This document shows, piece after piece, positions 11,422 through 21,924 of a DNA stretch of 64,000 nucleotides. Under the pieces are notes generated by a model, which was not told where the DNA came from, searched no databases, and saw only the letters and a program-made list of their open reading frames with translations. Position numbers and translations under genes: made by a program. Source of the DNA: Dactylellina haptotyla (taxonomy: Eukaryota > Ascomycota > Orbiliomycetes > Orbiliales > Orbiliaceae); contig CM062381.1 of NCBI GenBank assembly GCA_031310005.1, forward strand, positions 4,216,001 through 4,280,000, given 5' to 3'. Within the stretch, counting starts at the first letter, position 1. Every line of letters starts with the position of its first letter.

Positions 11422-12171
11422 ATGGCAGATACAAAGTCCTTCCTCCAGGCCGTCAAGGACCGTCACACCTACTATGACCTCAAGTCTGAGTCCCCAATCT
11501 CCAATGAGCGCATCCATGAGATCGTCAAGACTGCCATCACCTCGCTCCCGTCCTCCTTCAACTCCCAGTCTGCGAGATTGGTCTTGTTGTTGAATGACCA
11601 CCACAAGAAATTGTGGGATATCACTAAGGATAGCCTGCTGGCCATCATCCCAGAAGCTCAACATGAGCACACTGTTGGTAGAATTACCGGCTTCAGGAAC
11701 GCTTACGCTACTGTACGTTGATCCATATTCGCCCTTCTGCTCATTTAAATCCATTGGCTAATAAACCCTTTCTATAGATCATGTTCTTTGAAGATCCTCA
11801 GCCCATCAAGGAACTCCAGACTGCATTCCCTACTTATGCTGATAAGTTCCCACAATGGTCGGAACATACCTCTGCTATCCACCAGTTCACCCGTATGTTC
11901 ACCCATTCCCCATTACTTGTTCTTCGCGAGATCAAATGCTAACCTTGATATTTCTACAGTATGGACAGCCTTAGAAGCTGAGGGTTTCGGTGCCAACTTG
12001 CAGCACTACAACCCCATCATCGACGACAAGGTCAAGGAGGAATGGGGTGTTGACAAGTCCTACAAGCTTGTCGCCCAGTTGGTCTTCGGAACTCCAAACT
12101 CCGGTCCACAGGACAGACCAAAGATTGTTACCTTCAAACCTTTGGAGGAGACTTTCAAGGTTTTCGAGTAA
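11422..12171 (+). CDS. Nitroreductase family protein, Frm2/Hbn1-like, 205 aa
   Basis: Three exons: 11422-11712, 11778-11892, 11960-12171 (introns 65 and 67 nt); 618 nt closes in frame. The start MADTKSFLQAVKDRHTYY with the Arg-His/Arg-Arg-Thr-Tyr type sequence is the flavin-binding N-terminus typical of small fungal nitroreductase-fold proteins; SFNSQSARLV and MFFEDP follow, then HTSAIHQ, LWTALEAEGFGANLQHYNP and the C-terminal FGTP...FKPLEETFKVFE. Length and motif order match the yeast Frm2/Hbn1 group, which are FMN-binding, NAD(P)H-dependent enzymes linked to fatty acid and oxidative-stress responses. No targeting signal, so cytosolic. Codon use is C-rich at third positions, which suggests good expression. 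The substrate cannot be read from sequence. Confidence 0.9.
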
Positions 12172-12837
12172 ATCGGTTGATAAAATATATCCATATAGAA
12201 CAACATGCACAAACCATTAGCAGGAGTTTTAGGTTTTGGCTGATTCTGGGCTCCCCCGGTGTTTATAAACCGCTGCAATTAGAATCTTAATCAGCGAGTT
12301 CTGTTCTTTTTTTCTTTCTTTTTTTTCCCCTTGTTCAGGTCTACCCATCGTTTTTTGACGCAGTGATTCTGCTGTCGCAATGAATGTAGTATAGTCGAAC
12401 TTCTGGTTTCTCGATCTAGAAGTAAAATATTGGAATGACATCACGAATCCATCCGCACTTCGTAACATTCTTGGAGTGAGTTGTTGTTGTCGCAAAAGGG
12501 AACAAGCCGGGATTTTTCTTGCTGGCTAACACTCCAAGTGCTAGCATTGCAACCTCTTCCCGGCCGCAACAGAACATACTGCTGGTGGCGCAGATGAATG
12601 CCGGTATTTCAGTACAAAAAAACAGTGCATGCATTGGTGAGTGGTTTCGGAAAGTCAACAAGAAAGCTTCGGTTGAGGTGCTGAGCAGGCTGCGAAAGGT
12701 ATCGCAAATCGCAGGCAGTTTCCGCACGCGGAAGTGCCTTTGAAGTCGCCCACCTAAAACGGCCCCATCCACCCAACAACTCCAAACCCGCTGAGAATAT
12801 AAAGAGGGCGAGGCATACCCCGTTCACTATCACGGCC
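12172..12837. other. Intergenic, no supported gene
   Basis: Downstream flank of the nitroreductase gene. A T-rich tract lies at about 12300-12330. Overlapping short frames on both strands are not supported. A TATA-like stretch (gagaatataaagag) at about 12792 precedes the small frame at 12838. Confidence 0.4.
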
Positions 12838-13047
12838 ATGATCACGCCGCCATGCCGTCTCAGATACCGTGTCCTAGGCTTCGGTCTTCTGTTGTACACC
12901 GGGCGGAAGGATCACGGCGAGGTACAGAAAAGGCAGAGGATGCTCGACGCATACGCTAGAGGGGAACGCGATCTTGACTGGCGCAAGACCTCATACGAGC
13001 TCGGTGGCGACCGAGTGCACGATAAACAGTCGAGGGACGAACTATAG
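12838..13047 (+). CDS. Possible small protein with N-terminal hydrophobic segment and C-terminal RDEL, 69 aa
   Basis: An uninterrupted 70-codon frame starts at an ATG about 45 bp after a TATA-like stretch. The protein has a short hydrophobic segment (VLGFGLLLY, residues 12-20), a highly charged rest and ends QSRDEL. RDEL is a variant of the KDEL/HDEL ER-retention tetrapeptide; this match may be chance. A minus-strand frame overlaps (12609-12899). No homology recognised, so it may not be a real gene. The reading frame favours C/G at third positions, modest support for coding. Confidence 0.3.
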   Translation: MITPPCRLRYRVLGFGLLLYTGRKDHGEVQKRQRMLDAYARGERDLDWRKTSYELGGDRVHDKQSRDEL

Positions 13048-13200
13048 CCGCCAGATAAATTACTACGGAACTCAACGCAAAATACATCTGGCACTAATTG
13101 GGAAACACCGTAGGAGGATGCGAGGAGTAGGAAGCCCCTTACATTGGTCGCGAAAGGGGGTTTTGGTTTATAAGAAGGATATCACATATGGAGCGTGATC

Positions 13201-14592
13201 ATGGACCAAGGACGACGTCCGATTGCGGGGTCCGGTTTTCTTGCGATCGCTGTTTCGCATTCCTGGCCAACAAGTCTTCTTGCGATCTTGCCCCAGTCTA
13301 ACCTTGCTTGGGCTCTTCTTCATTCTTCACCAGCTACGCCACGGCTACACCTTCCGGAACACAGATATCGTCAGTTCGTCATCAGGGTGATCGAATTCCT
13401 CACTGCTATACCATGTTGTATAAATACTCCACAACATGGATATCGAAATCCGGCGGTTCTGGTCACAGGCGGGTTGGAGTTCGTGGGTAGTCATGTCTGC
13501 CTGGAGCTTCTGCGTAGGGAGTACCGGATTATAATAATCGACGATTTATCGAACTCGTATCCAGAGGCTGTGGATGGTATTTTTCGCGCCCTAGGGCGAG
13601 ATGGCGACGAGAATGAGGGTTTGAGGACAGATCAGCTCGTGGCCCACATTCCAGTGGACTACGGGAATACAAAGGCAGTTTTTAGCCTGCTTGCATGCTA
13701 TCAAGAAAAGTTTGAGATTATGGGGGTAATACACCTTGCTGCGTTCAAGTCTGTGGCGGAGAGCGTGGAGTACCCCGAAAAGTATTACGAGAATAATGTG
13801 GTCAAGACGGCAAATTTCTTGAGGGTCCTCGGAGGATTGGGAATTGCGAATGTGGTCTTCGCGTCTTCGGCGGCTGTGTATGGGGGTTTACAGCAGAACG
13901 GATCGAGTGGAGGTTTACTCATAGAGGATATGGTACCGATTTACGACAGCTTCAACACGAGATGGAGCCACCAAAACGAAACGAATGGAATATCACCGTA
14001 TGGGATCTCGAAACTTATCGGCGAGTCCCTCATATCTCGATTCACGGCGGAAAATACGGATCGACGATCGATTGTTTTCAGACTCTTCAACCCCGTTGGA
14101 TGCGATCCTTCCGGGTTTCTGAAAGAAACACCAAGAGACGAGAAGTGGTGCGGCGGGAATATTATGCAAATGATTTTAAAGACCATCACGGAAGGGAAAG
14201 AGATATTCGAGGTCTACGGGACGGATTACTTCAACGAAGGCAGCGGTGATGGAACCTGTGTTAGGGATTATGTACATGTGGGCGATGTTGCTGTCGCCAT
14301 GGTTATGGGGCTCGAAGCCTGTGTTTTTCACCGTACGGACTCCAGGCAAAGATGTCGGGTGTATAATCTTGCCAGTGGGAAGGGAGTCTCAGTTAAACAA
14401 CTTATTCGGTCAGTGGAAGACCATAGTGGTATCGTCATACGGACGAGGATGCGAGGAAGAAGGAAAGGCGATATGGCAATATCCATAGGGTCGGGAGAGA
14501 AAGTTACTCAGCAGTTACAGTGGGCTCCAAGGATGAGTTTGGCGGATATTTGTAGAGACTTTTGTCGATGTTATGGGATCGCATCCCGATAA
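13201..14592 (+). CDS. UDP-glucose 4-epimerase-like (extended SDR), up to 463 aa
   Basis: Single open frame; ATG at 13201. From residue about 86 the protein follows the GalE/Gal10 epimerase family: VLVTGG (85-91), DDLSNS (114-119), HLAAFKSVAESV (178-189), SSAAVYG (222-228), the catalytic YGISK (Tyr267, Lys271), FRLFNPVGCDPSG, and GDGTCVRDYVHVGDVA near the C-terminus. The family interconverts UDP-glucose and UDP-galactose with tightly bound NAD. Odd points: the Rossmann GxxGxxG is TGGLEFVG, so the middle Gly is Glu93; and the first about 85 residues match no epimerase N-terminus and may be leader or a missed intron. The true start is therefore uncertain. Only the epimerase domain is present, with no mutarotase domain as in yeast Gal10. 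Confidence 0.85.
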   Translation: MDQGRRPIAGSGFLAIAVSHSWPTSLLAILPQSNLAWALLHSSPATPRLHLPEHRYRQFVIRVIEFLTAIPCCINTPQHGYRNPAVLVTGGLEFVGSHVCLELLRREYRIIIIDDLSNSYPEAVDGIFRALGRDGDENEGLRTDQLVAHIPVDYGNTKAVFSLLACYQEKFEIMGVIHLAAFKSVAESVEYPEKYYENNVVKTANFLRVLGGLGIANVVFASSAAVYGGLQQNGSSGGLLIEDMVPIYDSFNTRWSHQNETNGISPYGISKLIGESLISRFTAENTDRRSIVFRLFNPVGCDPSGFLKETPRDEKWCGGNIMQMILKTITEGKEIFEVYGTDYFNEGSGDGTCVRDYVHVGDVAVAMVMGLEACVFHRTDSRQRCRVYNLASGKGVSVKQLIRSVEDHSGIVIRTRMRGRRKGDMAISIGSGEKVTQQLQWAPRMSLADICRDFCRCYGIASR

Positions 14593-14850
14593 AGCATTTC
14601 TTTTACCTTTTCCTTTCGATTTCCTTGTACATTTCCTTATACTTTCCTTGCTATTTCCTTATATCTTCCCTTTTAGTCGCTTTTGCATGGTTTATTGTGG
14701 GCACGGCTGGATTATGAGATGGTATATTGTATATTACTACTTGTTCTCTTATAGGACTGTAACCTAGAGAGTTGGGATAAATACAGAATACACGAACGAG
14801 ATGTAACTCAAGATCTGAACTAAAATGCGTTACACCATTGGTTGAAAAAT

Positions 14851-16100
14851 TTAGAAGAAATAGGTGTCTGTAAGGTTTGACTTCACAGCGACAGTTTGAT
14901 TTGCCTTGACTTCAGTCTGGTTCCACTTCTCAAATCGAGGCTCAAGATCAACCGTGCTGTTTTTCTTCACCCCAAGCTCTGTAAGAAGGGTAGCATTTGC
15001 ATTCAAATTAGTATGCTTTGGTCTCGCTTTAGTAGTTTTGGCCCCACAAGGTCGGTTGCTGTCAAGATCCGCATTATAATAGACAATCATTGCCCACGCC
15101 CCTCCGCACTGCTCACCGGGCTCACCAGTGCACGGCAAGTTACATGCGTTTGGATCCCCGACTTCAGCTTGTGCCCTCAAAGCACCGCCACATCTGCAGA
15201 AATTACCTTTCGTGATGCCTGCATAAGCGTACCCAGCAGCAGCGCAGTAGCCTTTGCACTTGACTGTACCCATGCTATCGGACCCGGCCGCTCCGTTGAT
15301 TACAGTAGCTGGTGTGCGCAGAATGTTCTCCGGGTCTTCCCAATAGCACCCTATAGACTCATAGTGATCGGCTGCTTCGTTACCGTCGTAACCGGAATCG
15401 TAGGTACCGTCTCTGAAGATGGAGTAAGCATAGTTTCCACCACAGCTTTTGGAACCATCACCAGCACATGGGAGGTCACAAGATACTGATTTGGTCAGGT
15501 CTCCGTTGATATTGTTACCGCAAGTGCACTGAGTTAGTAAAATGTTAGTATATGAAGCAGTGAAATGCTAAGTCGAGAGCTAACATACGTATTGTCCCAT
15601 TTTGAACCCGGCGTATCTGTAACCGGAGCCTTTGCATACGCCAAAGCAAAGCTCCTTAGTCATATTCGTCTTTTCGATCCAAGGGCCAGGCCAGGAAGCA
15701 TCTGGAACCGTGTATTCCAGAATCGTAGCTTGTTCAGAAGTATCTGTGGATGGGTCATAACATCTTATGGCATTTTATTAGCACCCGAAATATATTTTGA
15801 ATAGGAATATCGTAATAGGGATATAATTTCTTACCCCATCTCAATATACTCGGGACTCAAGGGAGAATCCGGGCACGTCGTCCAGTGCCCATAAACTTGA
15901 CCCCCATATCCAGTTGGGCTGGTTCTTTTATGGAAACTAGTTTTGTTTGTTCGCATCACAGGATCTGGAATAGCATAAAAGCCATGGCGGTTTACAGGAC
16001 CTGGTGGCAACTTGAACAATGGTGCCGGGTGTGGAGCCGGTGCCGCAAATGAAGTGGAGGCTAAACAAACTATAGTGTTCAAAAGATAGGTGCTGCGCAT
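14851..16100 (-). CDS. Secreted protein with two WSC domains, 372 aa
   Basis: Three exons: 16100-15835, 15763-15589, 15528-14851 (introns 71 and 60 nt); 1119 nt closes in frame. Signal peptide at residues 1-20 (YLLNTIVCLASTSFAA). WSC domain 1 covers about 88-185 (GCYDP... CFGVCKGSGYRYAGF... CTCG... CAGD...CGG) and WSC domain 2 about 205-300 (GCYWED... CKGYCAAAGYAYAGI... CRCGG... CTGE...CGG). WSC domains are eight-cysteine modules that bind carbohydrate and occur in wall sensors and secreted proteins. No membrane span or GPI tail follows; the C-terminus has several N-glycosylation sequons (NAT, NST, NQT, NLT). It is most likely an extracellular wall-associated protein. The start at MRSTYLL is preferred over the in-frame Met ten codons upstream because it begins the signal peptide. 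Confidence 0.9.
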
Positions 16101-17001
16101 TATGTCGTTGGTGGATTGCCCAGTTTCCAAATGAGTGTTTGAATTGAAATTCGAATATATAAATATTTTTGGATAGAGCCTGAGATTACTTCAATTCAAA
16201 ATAAAAAGGAGAATTGTTAGTCTGACGAATGTGCAATCGATCTAGACTGCTAACTGAATTGAATATAGAAATATATGTAAAAAAAATACTGATAATAAAG
16301 AGGGGATAGAAACTAAAAAGAGAGACAAATTCCAACCGGGTCTAAAGAATTATGGAGATTGTAGTAGCCAGCGGTGGTCGAATAGTTGCACATTTGATAG
16401 GACTGAGAAACAAGTCTTTTATATACTTGAGCCATCAGCTCGTCTAGCCAGCATTTATGTAGAGTCTCAAAATTATCCTCCAACCTCCAAGAATACTTTG
16501 ATGTAATTCTAGATCTGAATCATGAAGGGGCCATGATAGGCGAGTATATTAATGCAATTGCGCAACAGATCTAGAACCCGAAGAGATCGCCTACATTCTA
16601 CCACGATCGTTGCTGTTATAAGGTAGCGTAGGCGAAGGTGCATTGTGTCAATCCGTCAAACAGCCGCCCAGGCCCGGGTTTTGCGGGCTTGTTGTTCGGT
16701 TATACTAAACTAAATATCAAGTCAAAGTAACAGGCCCAAGCCTTTTTTTAGTACTAGGATCGAGGTAGAAATTTATCTCCTCTCTCAGTTGAAGATCAAA
16801 GCACAACACCATCAATCATAGCGCTCTAAAAAATCTACATTGGGACAGCTAAATTTAATGTGTTGACTCTGAAGCATAACCTTGCAATTTGGATATTGGA
16901 GTACATAACATGTGGAATTGAAAAGTATCAAATGGTAAACAAAAAGGAGTTGTAAGCAGCTCAGGCAAGATGGATTCTTGTCTCCTAAGCCATCCATAGA
17001 T
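16101..17001. other. Intergenic, AT-rich, no supported gene
   Basis: AT-rich sequence with no convincing frame. Probably the promoter of the WSC gene and the 3' flank of the BTB-like gene. Confidence 0.5.
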
Positions 17002-18758
17002 TCAGAAAATAAGATTTGACAATTCAACTTCTAAATTGCCAAGGGAACATTGGTGTTCTAGCCCAACAGTAGAAAGTGTGTTGAATTCAATACTGGCAAT
17101 CTTGGTCTTCAAATCAATTAATGATCCATACCACTCCTCGCCGTAGTTTAAGAGATGCCATAGTCCAAGTTTTCGAACAGACCGAAGTAAGGATCCATAG
17201 GCAATATCAACGCAGTTATCGTCATGACATAGGCTCTGTAGCCTACTCTCATCGGTTAAGAACGATTGAAGGAACATCCTTAGTGAATTGACAATGTTTT
17301 CAACTTTTGACTGCCGTCGCTTGAATACAGCTTCTGTATCGGATGTAAGCTTGCCTTGTCTCGGATTACAACCCATAGATGTTAATTTCAGAGGGGTTAA
17401 TACTTACTAATGTGCTTCTCTGGCCAAAGTTCAGTTGAAACTAGGACGCCGTTTCTCAAAAGATACGAATCGCAGTCGCTGATAGAACTACATTCTTCGC
17501 TTAGATCAGATATAAGGCTCTCAACTTCTCGATTGTCATGAAAGACATCCGAAATGAAGAGCCAGTCCTCGTTACCAGGTTCCGCCGCGTTTTCGTATTG
17601 CTGCTCCATCCACGCCCGAGTCCATGATCGAAGCGCTCGCTGAAGCTCAAACCGCTTACAAATTATAGCCACTTGTCTCAGATCATTGAATTCGATGTCG
17701 AAATCATCATCTCCGGCATCAAAGTGAAGGAGTTTGAGAACTCGATGCATTGCATCTGGGTCCACATCTAGCAGTACTTTTGACTCTTGTAAAGCGAGCA
17801 ATTCAACGACGTCCTTTGTATGCGGGACAGTTTCTTGCGCTAGTAGCTTTGATGAGTGATTGAGAATACTCTGTGAGACGCGGTATTGGAACGATGTATT
17901 TTGATGGAGGACGTTTAGAGAACACGCTGAACTTTCACTTATCGTGAATACAATGCTCCCTAGACTTTGCCTAATGCTATTTCTTAGATCACAAGTCGTA
18001 TTTGGAGTATGGGGTAGACTCCGAGCCGGGGGCGGCTGGAAATTTGCGTCCTTTGCTCTCCTCGAAGCAATAGAATCTATGTCAGCTGGCCAGATGGACT
18101 TGAACGACACTACGCTTGGGGGACGGGACACTTTAGCCATATCTGCTTTCAAACTGATTTCCTCTAGCTCTTTGGCATCTTCTTTATTCTTTTTTAGAGG
18201 TTGGGGGTGGCTTCTGTTACAGATACGGAAATCGATTAAATCTTCGGTATGCGGTTCCCGATTCGGAACCTCAAGTATATCGCTGTTGTAGGACTCCGAT
18301 TCAGCAACAACAGAAATTTGGTCGGCGATTTCTGAGGCTATATCGACAACGCTGCCTCCGGGATATTCATCGGTGCTCTCTGCAGAGCTCCAAGATCGTG
18401 ATTCAGAGGAATTGCAGGTAGGATGGCCCTCTTCTGGAAACGTAGGTGGTAATTTTGGTATCCCAGTGGGATCTATTTTTTCTTGGGGCGCAACAACAGT
18501 CGTGGCAATGCTCCAAATTGTTGCAGTGTCTGGCTTGCTACTCTAATTAAATCCAGGTATTGGGATTTCAATCGACTGGGAGGGTTCAGGATGATACACT
18601 GCAAAAAAATTGGCTAATATGGCTTCGACAGCATCATGCCAGGTTAGCAATGCTGCGCTTGGATATGTTATATCGTCATTAAAAACAAGTGCCTTACATT
18701 TCCCGACTACTTCAGCTCCTATAGCTTCGTGTTTCTGACCCTTCTTCTTTTTTGCCAT
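17002..18758 (-). CDS. BTB/POZ-like protein, first of a tandem paralogue pair
   Basis: Two well-supported exons, 18542-17408 and 17333-17002 (74-nt intron), join in frame. A first exon beginning at the ATG at 18758 (MAKKKKGQKHEAIGAEVVG) is likely, but its donor is unclear: the obvious GTAAGG at 18697 gives the wrong phase for the 18542 acceptor, so a weaker donor or a micro-exon is needed. The N-terminal half is Ser/Glu-rich and looks disordered. A BTB-like core follows (ISESSACSLNVLHQNTSFQ, then VSQSILNHSSKLL, then DPDAMHRVLKLLHFD), then helical sequence. The C-terminal segment CHDDNCVDIAYGSLLRSVRK is almost repeated in the next gene. BTB domains mediate protein-protein contacts, often as Cul3 adaptors; partner unknown here. 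Confidence 0.7.
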
Positions 18759-19495
18759 CTTGACGGAATAACGAAGCTGCCAAAATAAGGGCAAATTCTC
18801 GCAATCAGGGAATAAGACTTTAGTATTTTTTATATCAACTGAAATCTGGAGTGCATCTACCAGTGAGTGTTTGCGAAACTTCGATTGTAGAAATATTGTA
18901 GTTTCAGCCTTCTGCGGGGTATCTTTATATACATGATCTGTGCCAACAACTATCTTGGCTTAGTACTTAAGTGGCCCCAAAACCATCCTATGGCGTAGAT
19001 TTGATACGGTAAGAGCATATCGCTATGTGGTAAAAGTTCAGGCAATCCATGTGCCACTTCCATGTTATTCTAGACTATGCAAGAGGGCAATCGATTCCTT
19101 TGGGGTAAACGTACAACTGGTTAATTCCTTAACCCATTGCGGACAGCAGGGGATGTGAGTGTGCCTCCTAAGCGAGGGAACCATATGCCCACTTGATTAA
19201 CATGGGAGAAATGTTGCTGGGTTAGACAATACAAAATGTGTTTTCTGAGAAATTTCAGGCAATGTTTGATTTGGATGCATGAAATTGGTTGGCCTGAAAG
19301 GAGACGATACATTAACGAAAATTGCCAGCGTCCAGACTAGAAAATTGCGGCACAACTCAGGGTAAGATTCTATTAGTAGACAAGTTACATTGGCCCAAGG
19401 GTTAGCTAGAGAATCAATTTGTAGAGCCCAAGCACGGCGCAGTACCTAGAAAATCTTGCACGTGGTTCAATTCACTTTGCCCTCATTCGATCTGA
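18759..19495. other. Intergenic between the two BTB-like paralogues
   Basis: About 740 bp with no supported gene; serves as promoter of the left paralogue and 3' flank of the right one. A 63-codon minus-strand frame at 19121-19312 looks random. Confidence 0.5.
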
Positions 19496-21127
19496 CTAAC
19501 TACATATTTTACAAATTAAGTTATCCACAGCCTGCGCTAAGCTGCAGTCGTGTCCTGGCACAATATCAACCATTGTTTGGCAAGAGATGTTCTCGATCTC
19601 CCCATGAATGTCAATAACCGACCCATGCCATACTTGCCCACCATTTTTTATATCCAAAAGCCGGCTTTTTGAGAGAGAGCGAAGTATGGACCCGTAAGCG
19701 AGATTTATGCAAGCCTCATCCGTACAGCTCTGGTGTAAAGTTTGTTCATCCTTTACGAAGAAGTCGGAGAGATAACCGAGTTTTTCGATGAGACTTTCGA
19801 GTTTTCCCAGTCTCATTTTCAAGACAGAGTCTATTGGAATAAAATAAGTTTTGCGTTTAGGGAATAGTCATTTTATTGGAACATACCTAGAAACGACTGA
19901 GGCCAAAACTCAGTTCTTATTGGGATACCAGATCGTGATATCCAAGTTCCACAATCGCTTAATGTGCCACATTGATCGCTCAATAGCTGGGTAAAATTTT
20001 CCACTTCATCCTTCAACGCTCCGAACTCAATAGCAGGGAATATCCAGTCCTCGAAATCAGATTCCTGCAACTTGGTGCTATTTTGTTGCAGCCATAACGT
20101 TGCCCAAGTCATTACCGGGTTGTGTAGTGCATACCGAGTACAGATAGTAGTGATTTCAATGATAATGCGAACATCTAGATTAAAGAAACTTTCATCCATA
20201 GAGAAGTGAAGAATCTGAAGTATCACATTCCAAGCCTCCGGGCTCCCTGTTGCGATTTTGAGCAGTTTCATATCCCCAAATAGCGGGTGCTCAGCAGCTT
20301 GTTGTATCTCAGACCTGAGCTTTTCTGAGGCATGTGAAATGATGGTCTCCGACACTAAGAATTTATGGTGGCAGCATCCACTTAAAACCTGAAGACAATA
20401 ATTGCCATTATCTGTAATATAGATGATGTTCTCGGTTATATCTTGACTGGTCGGTTGTGGCGAAGAGGCGGGAGCTAGCCTGGGAGAAACCGTGAGGTCG
20501 CAAGGTGAATCCATTGGAGTGAGAGGATTAACTAGAGAATCCGCTAGAAAGTTCAAAATGTCAACAAATTATATCCTCAGCACTAACGAAGTGGAGTTGG
20601 GTGTCTCATGACGAACATCTAGTAGATAATGCTCGTTCAATAGGAGAAGGTATGTTTTCTGAAGCTACGGATTCTGCCTTCGCAATAACTTTGGAGGCGG
20701 TAGATCTCTCTCTCTCAGGTTCCTCCACTGCCTTTTTCGCCGCTCCCCAGAAGGACTTCCAGCCACCGAGATCATGTTCTTTGTGTGCAACAGGGCTTCC
20801 TTGTCCCCAGAATCCAGAGCTGAGTCTTTCTTCACTTAAGTTGTCATTGGGCTCATCAAAACTAGCGGCTAGGTTCAAAGATCGTCTTTCTGCCGGCCGC
20901 AAGCCACTCTGTTGGAGGGCATCCTTTTCCGATATTACTTCATTTGGAACCAGATCCATTGGAACCAGAACTAGGCCGGGTGCGCACATGGGCGCGTCTA
21001 TCTGATCGTTTAAATCAATCTGAGGTACTATACAGATATATATTAGTGTTAGCCTCGGGCGATCGGGCGTCGAAGGCTACCTACCTACACTCCCCCTCAA
21101 AATCTTCTTTTTCTTTTTAGGTACCAT
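19496..21127 (-). CDS. BTB/POZ-like protein, second of the tandem paralogue pair, 477 aa
   Basis: Model: 21127-21089, 21019-20617, 20543-19887, 19830-19496 (introns 69, 73, 56 nt); 1434 nt closes in frame. The donor of intron 2 (GTTCGT) is weak and its first intron can be cut at alternative overlapping GTAGGT sites. The protein begins MVPKKKKKILRGS, continues with a charged, probably disordered stretch, then a BTB-like core (YITDNGNYCLQVLSGCCHHKFLVSET given here in part: YITDNGNYCLQV, HKFLVSETIISHASEKL, WNVILQILHFS), and ends with a helical domain containing CTDEACINLAYGSILRSLSK. That last block aligns with CHDDNCVDIAYGSLLRSVRK of the left neighbour, and both start with a Lys cluster, so the pair arose by tandem duplication. 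No signal peptide; probably nuclear or cytosolic. Confidence 0.72.
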
Positions 21128-21924
21128 TTTGAAATCAGTTGCCGAGCATTAAAAGATCAAGAAGCACCGACTATTCAATGGCTATCTAGGTACACTTTAT
21201 TGCACATTACATACCTAGCCATTGAATAAAATCTCATGGTCTAATATATATTGGAAACATATTTGTTAACCTTTTCATTTTTCAGGCAGAATATAGAAAA
21301 GTTACAAGAAAAAAAGAGGGGTAGAAGGAATGCAGACCTAGCCGCATCTGCATAAGTAGCCAACTTTCTGTGAGAGACAAGATGAAGGCTGGAGTTTTTC
21401 ATGCTGTGTAACGTACCCACAAACTTGTTGGTTTGCACCCACCAATCTTCAGGCAATCTATCACACCCCCGCATGGGCATGCATGCTCTAAAGCCGCATG
21501 CGTAATGCACTAGGAAGGCTCACGATTTTCTTATGTATACTATATCCTTGCAGAAATACTAGCTCGTCCTTCTCCATTCCCTATATTTCTATTTCTTTTT
21601 TATAAACTTCCAGATGGCAAATGAGTGAATAATGTGTATCATTTATCAGATTAGAATTACTACTAAGAAATTTTTGTGCAAAGGTCGCTAAAACGAAAGA
21701 AGCAATAATGGGGGAAAAAATACAGATGATGCAAATCTCAAAGCAAACATATTAATACAAAGGAAATATTTCTGGTCGTGATAGACGTCCTTATCATCTT
21801 GCTTGCAACACCGAAAACAATTCCACAAGTTTGCAAATACCCAACCCTTCTATCATTTTCAGTAACCCGAATTACCTGGCTTCGAGTTTTTAGATTCCTC
21901 TACTAGGTACCCCTTCCCCGATGT
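21128..21924. other. Intergenic, no supported gene
   Basis: AT-rich; holds the promoter of the BTB-like gene and the 3' flank of the MARVEL gene. A minus frame at 21241-21510 has no features. Confidence 0.5.

Noticed and set aside
14896-15489. 197-codon plus-strand frame
   Set aside because: Antisense shadow of the two-WSC gene.
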